From Poseidonocella sedimentorum (GTDB lineage Bacteria > Pseudomonadota > Alphaproteobacteria > Rhodobacterales > Rhodobacteraceae): DNA of 64,000 nucleotides. Location: positions 1 to 64,000 of the forward strand of contig NZ_FOYI01000006.1 in the NCBI RefSeq assembly GCF_900116005.1, given 5' to 3'. Below are positions 24,601 through 31,766 of this stretch, in pieces. Made by a program: the position numbers and the translations under genes. Each line of letters starts with the position of its first letter. The first letter of the stretch is position 1. The notes under the pieces were generated by a model. The model did no database searches, was not told the origin of the DNA, and worked only from the letters and a program-made list of their open reading frames with translations.

Positions 24601-27357
24601 TTCCCGGGCTCCGATCTTGTCTCCGTGACGACGCGGATGGCGGTCGAGGTCAAGGGCAAGGTCGTGGAGGTCGACGCCCATTCGCCGGATGCGCCGCTTC
24701 TGGTCGATGGCGTGGCGGTGAGCCTTGACGACGCGAAATTCGCCGGGATCGACCTTGATGACGACGACAGCAACGCCCGCGACATCTTCGCGATCGACGA
24801 TGGCAAATTCTTCATCAAGCTCAACGATGGCGGCGACCTGCTCATGGTCGGCATGCTTGACGGGGCGCTCAACGTCTGCGTCTTCCTCGCCGATCCCGCC
24901 GCGGGCGGCAATGCCGGCCAGGTGCGCGGGCTCATGGGCAACGCCAACCAGGATCTCACCGATGACTTCGGCCTGCGCGACGGCTCCGAGCTGCCCGATG
25001 GCGTCCAGAGCTTCGACGACGACGGCGTGCCGAGCCTGACCTTCGACTACATCTACGGCTTCGGCGACTGGGAGGGGAACAGCTACCGCGACAGCTGGGC
25101 GCTGGACGATGGCGAGGCGCTCTTCTCGGGCGAGACGCCGGAGTACCCCGAAGGCTTCCCGGCCGCGCCGCTCAAGCTGGAGAACCTGCCCGAGAGCGTG
25201 CAGGCGGCGGCCAGACAGGCGGCAATCGAGGCCGGGCTCGACCCGGACGAGGATCCGGTCATCTTTGAAAGCGCGGTGCTTGACTTCGCGCTGACCGGGA
25301 TGGGCGCCTTCCTCGGCGGGGCGACACAGCTCGCCGCCACACCGCAAGCGGCAACCACCGCGACCGAGGCGCCCGATGTGGCCCCGACCGTCAGCGTGAC
25401 CGCCAACACCAGCGCGATCACCGAGGGCGACGAGGGCGTGCAGACGGTCTCCTACACCTTCTACCGGATCGGCGATGCGACCGGCGCGCTGGAGGTCTCC
25501 TACGAGATCGGCGGCGATGTGGATGCCGCGGACCTCGGCGATGACACCCCGCTTTCGGGCGTCATCACCTTTGACGATGGCGAGGAAGAGGTAACGCTGG
25601 ACGTGATCGTCAAGGGCGATCTCGCGACCGAGGACTCCGAGGCGCTGACCGTCTCGATCACGGGCACCAACAACGACGGTGTTCTGATCGGCGGGGCCCA
25701 GGGCGAGACCACGATCGTGACCGATGACTTCGGGCCCGAGGCGCAGGACGATGCCAAGACCGGCAATGCCGGGGTCGACATCACCGGCAACCTGCTCGAT
25801 GACAACGGTCTCGGCGAGGACAGCGACGCCGATGGCGATACGCTGAGCGTGACCCGGGTCTTCATCGGGGGCGTGGCCTACGCGGTTGCGGACGGGACCA
25901 TCACGCTGGCCGACGGGCGCGAGCTCACGGTCGAAGAGGATGGCGATTTCTCATTCGATCCCAACGGGTTCTACAGCGATCTTGAACTCGGTGGCGTCGA
26001 GACCTTCAGCTTCGATTACGAGGTCTCCGATGGCAACGGCGGGGTGGATGAAGCGACCGTGACCCTCTCGATCAAGGGCACCGCAAGTCCCAACGCCGCA
26101 CCGGTGGCTGTGGATGACGAGTACGAGATCGATGAGGACACACCGACCTACTTCTTCTTCACCGAAAACGACCGCGACGACGACCGCGACGAGCTTGAGG
26201 TGGAGATCAAGCAGGGCCCGACCAAGGGCACGCTGAACTTCGACGGCGAAGGCTGGATCTACACACCCGACCAGGACTACAACGGCGAGGACAGCTTCAC
26301 CTACGAGATCAGCGACGGCAACGGCGGCGTCGACGATGCGACGGTGTCGATCGACATCAGGCCGGTCAATGACGGCCCGGACGTCGAAGGCGAGACGCTG
26401 GAGACGGACGAGGACAGCGCCGGCAGCATCAACCTGCTGGACAACGACGATGACGTCGACGGCGATGCGCTGAGCATCATCGGGGCCAAGCTGAGCGATG
26501 GCACGTCGATCGCACTGGGCTCCGAGGTCACGCTGGACGGGCTCGGCACGATCACCATCAACACCGATGGCGGTGTGGTCTACGATCCGGCGGGCCAGCT
26601 GGAAGCGCTCGGGTTCAACCCACAGCCGGAGCCCCCGGCGGAGAGCTTCACCATCAGCTACGAGGTCTCCGACGGCACGCTGAGCGAGACGGCCACGCTG
26701 ACCGTGGATGTCCGCGGGGTGAACGATGCGCCGGAGCTTGACGCTGCCGGGCCCTTCACCATCGACGAAAACACCACCGAGGTGGGCACGCTCAGCGCCA
26801 GCGACGTGGAAGGCGACGGGCTCACGTTCTCGGTGATCGGTGGCGAGGATGGCGACCTCTTCGAGATCGACGCGACGACCGGGCTGCTGAGCTTCAAGAC
26901 CGCGCCTGACTTCGAAGCGCCCTCAGGCGACGACAACAGCTATGAGGTGCAGGTGCAGGTCAGCGACGGGACGCTCAACGACGACACCTTCGTCTTCGTG
27001 AACGTGGCCGACGTGGACGAGACGCCCGATCCGGTGCTCATCGAAGGCGGCAGCGACGCGCAGATCTTCGGCAGCGACGCCGACGAGATCATCAAGCCCA
27101 ACGCGGGCGCGATGAAGACGGTCGCAGGCGGGGGCGGTGCGGATGTGTTCGACTTCTCGGACACGGTCCACAACGGCGCCCGCGAGTTCCGCACGATCCT
27201 CGACTACTCGGTCGGCGAAGACGCCATCGAGCTTGGCGATGGATCAGTGATCCACCATGTGGCCGCCGGAGGCCGGGTGCTGCTCTTCACGGATCAGGAC
27301 TTCGACGTCATCACCGTGGTGGGCGCGACCAGCTTCGACGACATCAGCTTCATCTAA
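18700..27357 (+). CDS. Giant secreted protein: FG-GAP propeller, Calx-beta repeats, VWD domain, type I secretion end
   Basis: 2885 residues, acidic, no N-terminal signal. Order: seven DxNGDG-type calcium loops in FG-GAP repeats (about 29-620), forming an integrin-like propeller; ten Calx-beta repeats of about 123 residues (about 645-1890); an EF-hand loop DVDGDGVIEPGE (1905-1916); a VWD domain opening with GDPH (1926-1929) and extending to about 2110; another Calx-beta (about 2240-2345); three VCBS/Ig-like repeats (about 2350-2670); a cadherin-like repeat (about 2675-2770); and a glycine-aspartate end (2788-2885) like type I secretion targets. It is probably exported by a type I system not in this window and acts as an adhesin or matrix protein dependent on calcium. 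ACAGAGG precedes the ATG. Confidence 0.88.
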   Translation: MGGNYGARFIKGETNEYENAGYRVSGIGDVNGDGIGDFAVTAQEGRNEYSNETGSVYVVFGQEEAELTLNLEDLDGTNGFEITSDTQVSDYSYRSVFGSTVVGLGDVNGDGYADFGIVENTTDFVSTGSYYGYYGYYGGDYVPGEGVAYVIFGGQDFSGASHEVDDLDHVRFDANGEIIDMVNLGDLNGDGFSDFGLVETQRYESTSFNRVYVYDANDNGVYDYDPDTNPDEYIAWTQYYDTSVDNVTSHVIFGTDEEATAFDPIANEGGSSVIVDLADVDGDGGFKVDLGQILGGYGFYGEFGLALSEFDSGSVGGYGYYEDSGAELSGAVDLNGDGFDDLVSRRGYVDVYGEGTSYYFRGPDDDGYTGDAYDYSGYFAYASNPVVTDSYSGTDVDVYVQSFDEGQDNVTAGLGNFSGDDAPEELAVLGFASDSDFSQIPTRFAVDGVYVLNGRNDIFDDGFITLDADAVNDGDASFFYSYQTYVDGDGEERTSWFDIEVILGVGDASGDGIDDMLIAGTRYNVENGFHIEAYLVLGTEESRSGVFSLEDLLASDGAYVYATDRIYYDDPLVFAAAGDVNGDGIADILVGDANGEDGDGEAIVIHGGIDAAEAADNADGEDDNIIAVENLNVDVDTGLVPIEISIEQGYRNVLEGDSSPVDVVFTLTRTGDLTSEVTVDFQVEGGSNGYLNYFTDAAAEDFEGGAFPSGTVTFESGSDTALLTIQIAGDLVDESSEDFSVVLSNPTTDNAAPVVIDEGRGSGYINDNDAPVYLRIYNSYVTEGDPGDDVVMSFQVSRSGKTDTAVSVDYVVSPYSSATYTIENEDIEGTLPLTGTLTFAAGETFAYIQVPINEDDLIEGTEYMEVTLSNAVADTGNTQISDGYAIGTLYDDDFPVQFAVNNTSATETDDSDVEMSFTITRSGDTTVAATVDYRLESSSASADDFSDGFIDPDTGLPYEGTLEFAAGETTKTVTMQIAPDNVTEGTERVDIILSNPTAESSDAPEIIDGRGNGFIYDDDLPVAFRTSDASVTEGDPGTDRTLTFTIIRSGPTDVEGTVDFSLEAYDGSNSADADDFVSGFPQSGTLTFGAGETQKTVTAVVSGDNEIEGTEYVQIVLSNPTAVGENAQITSGTRYGYIYNDDHPVVFSASGATVTEGDEGETTEMVFVVYRSGETSVAATLDYAVGTYSSSQEADADDLATDFPTSGTVSFAVGETRKEIVVQVQGDNTQESDEFFQIVFSNPDADGVATRLDTGSVLGRINNDDVPVNFYTGSASVTEGQGGALTPLTFTIYRNGETDVAASVDYELTPFADALLTAESPDFQGGLPRTGTVEFAAGETSKTVSFQVRDDEVFEELEYVEFRLSNPSAPDNPQGATANTGVNYGYIYDDEKPVDFRVFGATTTEKDPGETSTLQFLIQRSGDTSIAASIDYKVSTYPYSGATDADVDGTLPMSGTVSFAAGETQKFVDVTVLGDDAFEGTEYLQIDISNPVADDPDAVTRITTSRNYGYINDDDVPTYFRVYGYSAVEGDSGDTNTVSFLVSRTGDTSAAASVDYNIAGGTANAADFDSSWPTSGTLSFAAGETSKTVTLQIAGDEDVEGDEYTYMTLSNPVSDDAGIEARLSNSSAYAVITNDDFPAYIQVNYSSYIYEGDPGDANVLSFTLTRSGDTSSSVSVDYTFAGDSYTPLGADDFEGGLPQSGTVTFAAGQTSKTVSFAVLEDEEIEGNERGRLTISNPTIISGDAEATAQITRAIGYGIVYNDDFAPSIQMLANGSQWGTSVNEGNSGYTDVILTFVREGDTDGDVTVNFDLQTNVGSVFAADSNDIEGFLPGVGKSVTILDGETTATYTVRINGDGIIEANESFWAQITSVNAAPGKSYDLKNSSTSITIRNDDGRPPIPELPFDVDGDGVIEPGEFIRVEADVFGDPHIVTLDGLGYDFQAVGEYVLVETVDGVDNPFSVQVRFEAFPGSDLVSVTTRMAVEVKGKVVEVDAHSPDAPLLVDGVAVSLDDAKFAGIDLDDDDSNARDIFAIDDGKFFIKLNDGGDLLMVGMLDGALNVCVFLADPAAGGNAGQVRGLMGNANQDLTDDFGLRDGSELPDGVQSFDDDGVPSLTFDYIYGFGDWEGNSYRDSWALDDGEALFSGETPEYPEGFPAAPLKLENLPESVQAAARQAAIEAGLDPDEDPVIFESAVLDFALTGMGAFLGGATQLAATPQAATTATEAPDVAPTVSVTANTSAITEGDEGVQTVSYTFYRIGDATGALEVSYEIGGDVDAADLGDDTPLSGVITFDDGEEEVTLDVIVKGDLATEDSEALTVSITGTNNDGVLIGGAQGETTIVTDDFGPEAQDDAKTGNAGVDITGNLLDDNGLGEDSDADGDTLSVTRVFIGGVAYAVADGTITLADGRELTVEEDGDFSFDPNGFYSDLELGGVETFSFDYEVSDGNGGVDEATVTLSIKGTASPNAAPVAVDDEYEIDEDTPTYFFFTENDRDDDRDELEVEIKQGPTKGTLNFDGEGWIYTPDQDYNGEDSFTYEISDGNGGVDDATVSIDIRPVNDGPDVEGETLETDEDSAGSINLLDNDDDVDGDALSIIGAKLSDGTSIALGSEVTLDGLGTITINTDGGVVYDPAGQLEALGFNPQPEPPAESFTISYEVSDGTLSETATLTVDVRGVNDAPELDAAGPFTIDENTTEVGTLSASDVEGDGLTFSVIGGEDGDLFEIDATTGLLSFKTAPDFEAPSGDDNSYEVQVQVSDGTLNDDTFVFVNVADVDETPDPVLIEGGSDAQIFGSDADEIIKPNAGAMKTVAGGGGADVFDFSDTVHNGAREFRTILDYSVGEDAIELGDGSVIHHVAAGGRVLLFTDQDFDVITVVGATSFDDISFI
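20632..24378 (+). repeat. Ten diverged tandem repeats of 366-378 bp (Calx-beta domains)
   Basis: Inside the giant gene the repeat boundary (an Asn/Asp-rich linker such as NDDxPV, then the TEGD motif) recurs at about 20990, 21361, 21739, 22108, 22477, 22855, 23224, 23590 and 23968, a period of 366-378 bp. The units differ at many positions, so the array is old rather than freshly amplified. Confidence 0.8.
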
Positions 27358-27387
27358 AGAATAGGTACCAAAGTGAAAGTAGGACCA

Positions 27388-27930
27388 ATGATCAGAAATA
27401 CCCTTCTCGCGGTGGCCAGTGTTCTCGGGCTGGCCTCCGCTTCCCAAGCCGCCACGATCGACCTCGATGCCCTCGGGCTCGAGACCGGAGCGGTGATCGG
27501 ATCCAGCTCGACGATGGCTATCGTGGATATTCCCCCGTTCCTCTCGCCAGGCACGCCACCGATTGTCCTAGTCCCGGGATTTTTCCAGGCTCTGGACGCG
27601 ACCGGGAGCCCTGTGCTTGAGCTGAATACGGGTGACGGTTTGCTTTACAACCTGGTTGTTTCCCCGGGTTTCACTGAGGCAACGACGGAGACCGCGCGTG
27701 AGGGGGATCGCCAACTGGAGCTTCTGTTTGGCACATCGATTTTCGCACGCCTCGTGCTGGCCGATGGGGATAGCCTCGACAACATGCTTACGGGGGCAGA
27801 TTTCAGTGATGCCTCCCTGACGGTCTGGGAGCTCGAGACGGCGGTGATTCCGTTGCCTGCGGGAATGCCGCTCCTCCTCGCGGGGCTCGGCGGGTTGGCC
27901 GCCCTGCGCTTGCGTAAGGCCGCCCGCTAA
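27388..27930 (+). CDS. VPLPA-CTERM sorting-domain protein
   Basis: 180 residues from the ATG at 27388; a GTG at 27373 would add five residues. There is a Sec signal peptide (MIRNTLLAVASVLGLASASQA) and a C-terminal sorting signal: a VIPLPAGMP motif, a hydrophobic span and a basic tail (RLRKAAR). This is the tripartite VPLPA-CTERM form that exosortase-type enzymes of Rhodobacterales recognise and cleave for surface attachment or release. The middle is 115 residues of unidentified beta-rich sequence without cysteines. It begins only 30 bp after the giant gene in the same direction, so the two are probably co-transcribed. The exosortase is not in this window. Confidence 0.8.
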   Translation: MIRNTLLAVASVLGLASASQAATIDLDALGLETGAVIGSSSTMAIVDIPPFLSPGTPPIVLVPGFFQALDATGSPVLELNTGDGLLYNLVVSPGFTEATTETAREGDRQLELLFGTSIFARLVLADGDSLDNMLTGADFSDASLTVWELETAVIPLPAGMPLLLAGLGGLAALRLRKAAR

Positions 27931-27958
27931 GGATCCACGAGGGATCCGCCGGGGGAAA

Positions 27959-27985
27959 CGCCCGGCCCTCCCGGGCGGCTTTGGC
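27959..27985 (+). terminator. Possible terminator of the giant-protein operon
   Basis: CGCCCGG (27959-27965) pairs with CCGGGCG (27971-27977) around CCCTC, followed by a short T run in GGCTTTGG. It lies 29 bp after the VPLPA-CTERM stop. The T tract is weak, so the call is moderate. Confidence 0.45.
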
Positions 27986-28073
27986 TGCCGCGGGGTCGAC
28001 TTGAGGCGCGTGCCAGAAGGGCCGCGCCTTATGGCGTTTGCGCGAGCGGTGTGATCCTTGGCGATCGGAGGAC

Positions 28074-28140
28074 AGTGGGGGGCGCTGCCCCCGGCCACCT
28101 TTGGCGGCCTCCCCCGGAGTATTTTGCCAAGAGAAGAAGG
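28074..28140. repeat. Rhodobacteraceae-type intergenic GC-rich repeat
   Basis: A G-run/C-run palindrome (GGGGGGCGCTGCCCCC) is followed by CCTCCCCCGGAGTATTTTGCC and a purine-rich AAGAGAAGAAGG. I recall near-identical stretches scattered between genes in many Rhodobacteraceae genomes; within this window it occurs once. Its function is unknown. Confidence 0.45.
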
Positions 28141-28165
28141 GGGCGGGGGCGGTTTTGAATAGCTG

Positions 28166-28193
28166 TTGACTCTGTTGGAGGGGTGGCTATAAG
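28166..28193 (+). promoter_or_regulatory. Probable sigma-70-type promoter of rpsD
   Basis: TTGACT (28166-28171) and TATAAG (28188-28193) are separated by 16 bp, close to the housekeeping consensus. They leave a leader of about 125 bases before the rpsD start. Such leaders of r-protein genes can carry feedback-control structures, but I cannot identify one. Confidence 0.55.
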
Positions 28194-28323
28194 CGCGGCT
28201 TCATTGGTGTTGGTGGCCCCCGCGAGGGGATGCCTGTCGGGCGCCGGGCAACCGGGTAAGACCAAAGGACAACGCCCTTCATTGCCGCTCTCGGGGTGGC
28301 TTTTATCCTGAAGGAGACCAGAG

Positions 28324-28944
28324 GTGACCAAACGCACCGCTGCCAAGTACAAAATCGACCGCCGGATGGGCGAAAACATCTGGGGCCGTCCGAAATCCCC
28401 GGTCAACCGCCGCGAATATGGCCCCGGCCAGCACGGCCAGCGCCGCAAGGGCAAGCTGTCGGACTTCGGTCTGCAGCTGCGCGCCAAGCAGAAGCTCAAG
28501 GGCTACTATGGCGATCTGACCGAGAAGCAATTCCGCCGCATCTATGCCGAGGCCGAGCGTCTGCGTGGTGACACAGGCGAGCTTCTTGTCGGCCTGCTGG
28601 AGCGCCGTCTCGACGCGGTCGTGTACCGTGCGAAATTTGTCCCGACGATCTTTGCCGCGCGTCAGTTCGTGAACCACGGCCATGTGCTGGTGAACGGTCA
28701 GCGCGTCAACATTCCTTCCTACCGTGTGAAGGAAGGCGATGTGATCGAGGTGCGTGAGAAGTCCAAGCAGCTTGCCATCGTTCTCGAGGCGGCCCAGCTT
28801 CCCGAGCGCGACGTGCCGGACTATCTCGACGTGGATCATTCCAAGATGACCGTGAACTTCATCCGGATGCCCGGCCTGTCGGACGTGCCGTATCCGGTGA
28901 TGATGGAACCGAACCTCGTCATCGAATTCTACGCTCAGAACTGA
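28324..28944 (+). CDS. rpsD: 30S ribosomal protein S4
   Basis: 206 residues, the normal S4 length. S4 binds the 5' domain of 16S rRNA early in small-subunit assembly. N-terminal [20 protein letters not shown] and [17 protein letters not shown] are typical of alphaproteobacterial S4. The S4 RNA-binding domain ([35 protein letters not shown] onward) spans about 95-155. It lacks the zinc-binding N-terminal cysteines, as expected for this lineage. The start is GTG with AAGGAG upstream. It stands as a single-gene unit between its own promoter and a strong terminator, rather than in an alpha operon. Confidence 0.98.
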   Translation: MTKRTAAKYKIDRRMGENIWGRPKSPVNRREYGPGQHGQRRKGKLSDFGLQLRAKQKLKGYYGDLTEKQFRRIYAEAERLRGDTGELLVGLLERRLDAVVYRAKFVPTIFAARQFVNHGHVLVNGQRVNIPSYRVKEGDVIEVREKSKQLAIVLEAAQLPERDVPDYLDVDHSKMTVNFIRMPGLSDVPYPVMMEPNLVIEFYAQN

Positions 28945-28966
28945 GCCTGACAGCAAGTTCCAGCGC

Positions 28967-29003
28967 AAGGCCGTGACGGGAGACCGTCGCGGCCTTTTCT
29001 TTT
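28967..29003 (+). terminator. Intrinsic terminator of rpsD
   Basis: AAGGCCGTGACGG (28967-28979) pairs with CCGTCGCGGCCTT (28984-28996), with one wobble, around GAGA, followed by TTCTTTT. It lies 22 bp after the stop. Confidence 0.85.
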
Positions 29004-29065
29004 GCGCGTTGCATCTGGTCTCCCCTCCGGCACCCCGATAGAACCGGACCGAACAGGAGACACCA

Positions 29066-30151
29066 ATGGCACCGATCGCACCGCAACCCGGCATCATGGA
29101 GATTGCGCTTTACCAGGGCGGGCAGAGCCGTCTTGAGGGGATGACCGAGGTGGTCAAACTCTCGGCGAACGAGAACCCCTACGGGCCGAGCCCTTCGGCG
29201 AGGGCGGCCTATGCGGCGGCGGCGGAGACGTTGCATCGCTATCCGGGGACCACGCATGAGGCGCTCCGCGCGGCGATTGGCGAGGTACAAGGGGTTGATC
29301 CGGATCGGGTGATCTGTGGGGTCGGATCCGACGAGGTGTTGCAATTCATCTGTCAGGCCTACGCCGGCCCGGGCGATGAGGTGATCCACACCGAGCACGG
29401 GTTTTCGATGTATCCGATCCTTGCCCGGGCGGTGGGCGCGACCCCGGTTTGTGTGGCCGAGCGCGAGCGGGTGGTGGATGTGGATGCGATCGTTGCGGCC
29501 TGCAGCGCGCGGACGCGGATCGTCTTTCTGACCAACCCTGGCAACCCCACGGGGACGATGATCGGGGCGGCGGATATTGCGCGGCTGGCCGATGGGCTGG
29601 CAGGCCGGGCGATCCTTGTGATCGACGCGGCCTATGCCGATTTCATTCCCGGGTTCGACGGCGGGGCGAGCCTTGTCGAGGCGCGCGACAACGTGGTGAT
29701 GACGCGGACGTTTTCCAAGATCTACGGGCTTGGGGGGTTGCGGATCGGCTGGGGCTACGGGCCGCGGGCGATCATCGATGTGCTCAACCGGATTCGCCAG
29801 CCCTTCAACCTCTCGCCCACGCAGCTTGACACCGCCGAGGCGGCGGTCCGCGACAAGCAGTGGACCGCGTATTGCCGGGATGAGACGGCGCGGTTGCGCA
29901 GTTGGCTGCGGGCGGAGCTGATCGCGGCGGGGATCGCGGTGGACGAGAGCCACACGAATTTCATCCTCGCGCGGTTTGCGAGCCCCGCGCAGGCCCAAGC
30001 CGCCGATGCGGCGCTCAAGGCCGAGGGGCTGATCGTGCGCGCGGTGGCGGGCTACGGGTTCCCCGAGGGGCTGCGGATCACCATCGGGGATGAGCGTGCC
30101 TGTGGCCGGGTGGCGGATGTGCTCCGCAGCTTCATGGAGGGGCAGGGATGA
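29066..30151 (+). CDS. hisC: Histidinol-phosphate aminotransferase
   Basis: 361 residues. This PLP enzyme converts imidazole-acetol phosphate and glutamate to histidinol phosphate; in many alphaproteobacteria the same protein also transaminates prephenate or phenylpyruvate. Fold-type I aminotransferase motifs: [13 protein letters not shown] at the start, the PLP-binding [18 protein letters not shown], and the Schiff-base lysine in [16 protein letters not shown] (K218), with the carboxylate-binding Arg near the end. AGGAGA precedes the ATG. Its stop overlaps the next gene, a prephenate dehydrogenase homologue, by 4 bp, so this copy probably serves tyrosine/phenylalanine synthesis as well as or instead of histidine. 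Confidence 0.93.
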   Translation: MAPIAPQPGIMEIALYQGGQSRLEGMTEVVKLSANENPYGPSPSARAAYAAAAETLHRYPGTTHEALRAAIGEVQGVDPDRVICGVGSDEVLQFICQAYAGPGDEVIHTEHGFSMYPILARAVGATPVCVAERERVVDVDAIVAACSARTRIVFLTNPGNPTGTMIGAADIARLADGLAGRAILVIDAAYADFIPGFDGGASLVEARDNVVMTRTFSKIYGLGGLRIGWGYGPRAIIDVLNRIRQPFNLSPTQLDTAEAAVRDKQWTAYCRDETARLRSWLRAELIAAGIAVDESHTNFILARFASPAQAQAADAALKAEGLIVRAVAGYGFPEGLRITIGDERACGRVADVLRSFMEGQG

Positions 30152-31065
30152 GCCAGGTTTACGAGCGTGTGGCGCTGATCGGGCTGGGGCTCATCGCCTC
30201 GTCGATGTTCTGGGCGATCAAGCGCGGGGGGCTCGCGGGCGAGGTCACCGGCTATGCCCGGACCGAGGAGACGCGGGCAACCGCGCGGGAGATCGGGCTT
30301 TGCGACCGGGTCTGCGACAGCGCGGCCGAGGCGGTGGAGGGCGCGGATCTTGTGGTGCTTTGCGTGCCGGTCGGCGCGATGGAACGCGTTACCGAAGAGA
30401 TCGCGCCGCATCTTGCGCCGGGCGCGACGGTCTCGGATGTGGGCTCGGTCAAGCGCGCGGTGATCGACGCGGTGGGCCCGCATTTGCCGCCATCGGTGCA
30501 TTTCATCCCCGCGCACCCGCTGGCGGGGACGGAGCATTCCGGGCCGCGGTCGGGCTTTGCCGAGCTCTTCGACAATCGCTGGTGCCTCATCGTGCCGGTC
30601 GCGGAGAGCGATCCGGAGGCGGTGCGCCGGCTGGGGCAGCTCTGGTCCGCCATGGGCGCGAATGTCGATGAGATGGACCCGGATCACCATGATCTTGTGC
30701 TCGCCGTCACCTCGCATGTCCCGCACCTCATCGCCTATACGATGGTGGGCGTGGCCGATGATCTGCGCCGCGTGACCGATAGCGAAGTCGTCAAGTATTC
30801 CGCCGCGGGCTTTCGCGATTTCACCCGGATCGCGGCCTCCGATCCGACGATGTGGCGCGATGTGTTTCTCAACAACAAGGACGCGACGCTCGAGATCCTG
30901 GGGCGTTTCACCGAGGAACTTTTCGCGCTGCAGCGCGCGATCCGCACCGGCGAAGGCGATGAACTCTTTGACTATTTCACCCGCACGCGGGCGATCCGGC
31001 GCAGCATTCTCGATGCGGGTCAGGACGTCGACGCGCCGAATTTCGGGCGCGGAGCGGCGCGCTGA
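30148..31065 (+). CDS. tyrC: Prephenate/arogenate dehydrogenase family protein
   Basis: 305 residues. This NAD(P)-dependent enzyme oxidatively decarboxylates prephenate or arogenate in tyrosine synthesis. It opens with the Rossmann motif [21 protein letters not shown]. It continues with [10 protein letters not shown], the conserved SVKRAV, and [16 protein letters not shown], where the family's catalytic His and substrate contacts lie. There is no chorismate mutase or ACT domain. It is translationally coupled to hisC (ATGA overlap) and overlaps the next gene by 1 bp. A two-step tyrosine route (transamination plus dehydrogenation) encoded side by side is common in this order. NAD versus NADP use cannot be judged here. 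Confidence 0.9.
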   Translation: MSQVYERVALIGLGLIASSMFWAIKRGGLAGEVTGYARTEETRATAREIGLCDRVCDSAAEAVEGADLVVLCVPVGAMERVTEEIAPHLAPGATVSDVGSVKRAVIDAVGPHLPPSVHFIPAHPLAGTEHSGPRSGFAELFDNRWCLIVPVAESDPEAVRRLGQLWSAMGANVDEMDPDHHDLVLAVTSHVPHLIAYTMVGVADDLRRVTDSEVVKYSAAGFRDFTRIAASDPTMWRDVFLNNKDATLEILGRFTEELFALQRAIRTGEGDELFDYFTRTRAIRRSILDAGQDVDAPNFGRGAAR

Positions 31066-31766
31066 TGCGGCTGGCGGCGGCTCTCCTGATCGGGGTGCTC
31101 GCCGCGCCGGCGGCCTCCGCGTCGTCTGATCTGCGCCCGCTGATGCGGCCCGATCAGACGGCGCGGATCGCGGTGTCCCTTGTGCCCAAGCCGCGCCCGC
31201 CGGAGATCATCCGGCGCGCCATGGCGCAGCAGCAGGCGCGGGCGCGCGGCGCGGTCTGCGGCGATCCCGATATCCAGGGCGACCGGGTCGGCGCGATCCC
31301 GGGCCGGATGAAGGGCTGTGGCATCGGCGAGGCGGTGCGGGTCCGGTCGGTGCTCGGGGTGCGCCTCAGCCAGACCTCCTTGATGGATTGCACCACCGCG
31401 CGCGCGCTCAAGACCTGGATCCGCAAGGGGGCCAAACCCGCGCTCGGCCAGACCGGGGGCGGGCTCGCCGAACTCAAGGTTTTTGCCCATTACGCGTGCC
31501 GGCCGCGCAACAGCCAGCCCGGCGCGAAGATCAGCGAACACGGGCGGGGCCGGGCCATCGACGTGGGCGGTTTCGTGCTGCGCGACGGGCGGGAAATCTC
31601 GGTTTTGGAAGGCTGGAACAGCAGCGCGGCCCGCGCGTTGCGGCGGATGCACAAGGCCGCCTGCGGGCCGTTCGGGACAGTGCTGGGCCCCGAGGCGAAC
31701 CGGTTTCACCGCGATCATTTCCACTTCGACACCGCGCGCTATCGCAGCGGCAGCTACTGCCGCTAG
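31065..31766 (+). CDS. Extensin-like C-terminal domain protein
   Basis: 233 residues with a signal peptide (LAAALLIGVLAAPAASA). The C-terminal 160 residues match the bacterial extensin-like C-terminal domain (PF06904): the DC of SLMDCTTARALKTW, SEHGRGRAIDVGGF and HRDHFHFDTARYR. The His and Asp residues resemble a metal site of the D,D-peptidase/LAS fold, so a cell-wall role in the periplasm is likely but unproven. It overlaps the dehydrogenase stop by one base and converges with the DUF2125 gene, overlapping it by 4 bp. Confidence 0.85.
   Translation: MRLAAALLIGVLAAPAASASSDLRPLMRPDQTARIAVSLVPKPRPPEIIRRAMAQQQARARGAVCGDPDIQGDRVGAIPGRMKGCGIGEAVRVRSVLGVRLSQTSLMDCTTARALKTWIRKGAKPALGQTGGGLAELKVFAHYACRPRNSQPGAKISEHGRGRAIDVGGFVLRDGREISVLEGWNSSAARALRRMHKAACGPFGTVLGPEANRFHRDHFHFDTARYRSGSYCR

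Noticed and set aside
20362-25347. A 1661-codon open frame on the minus strand inside the giant gene
   Set aside because: It mirrors the repeats of the coding strand: GC-rich codon bias with Asp/Gly-rich repeats leaves the antisense frame open. Its protein is periodic, with no domain of its own.
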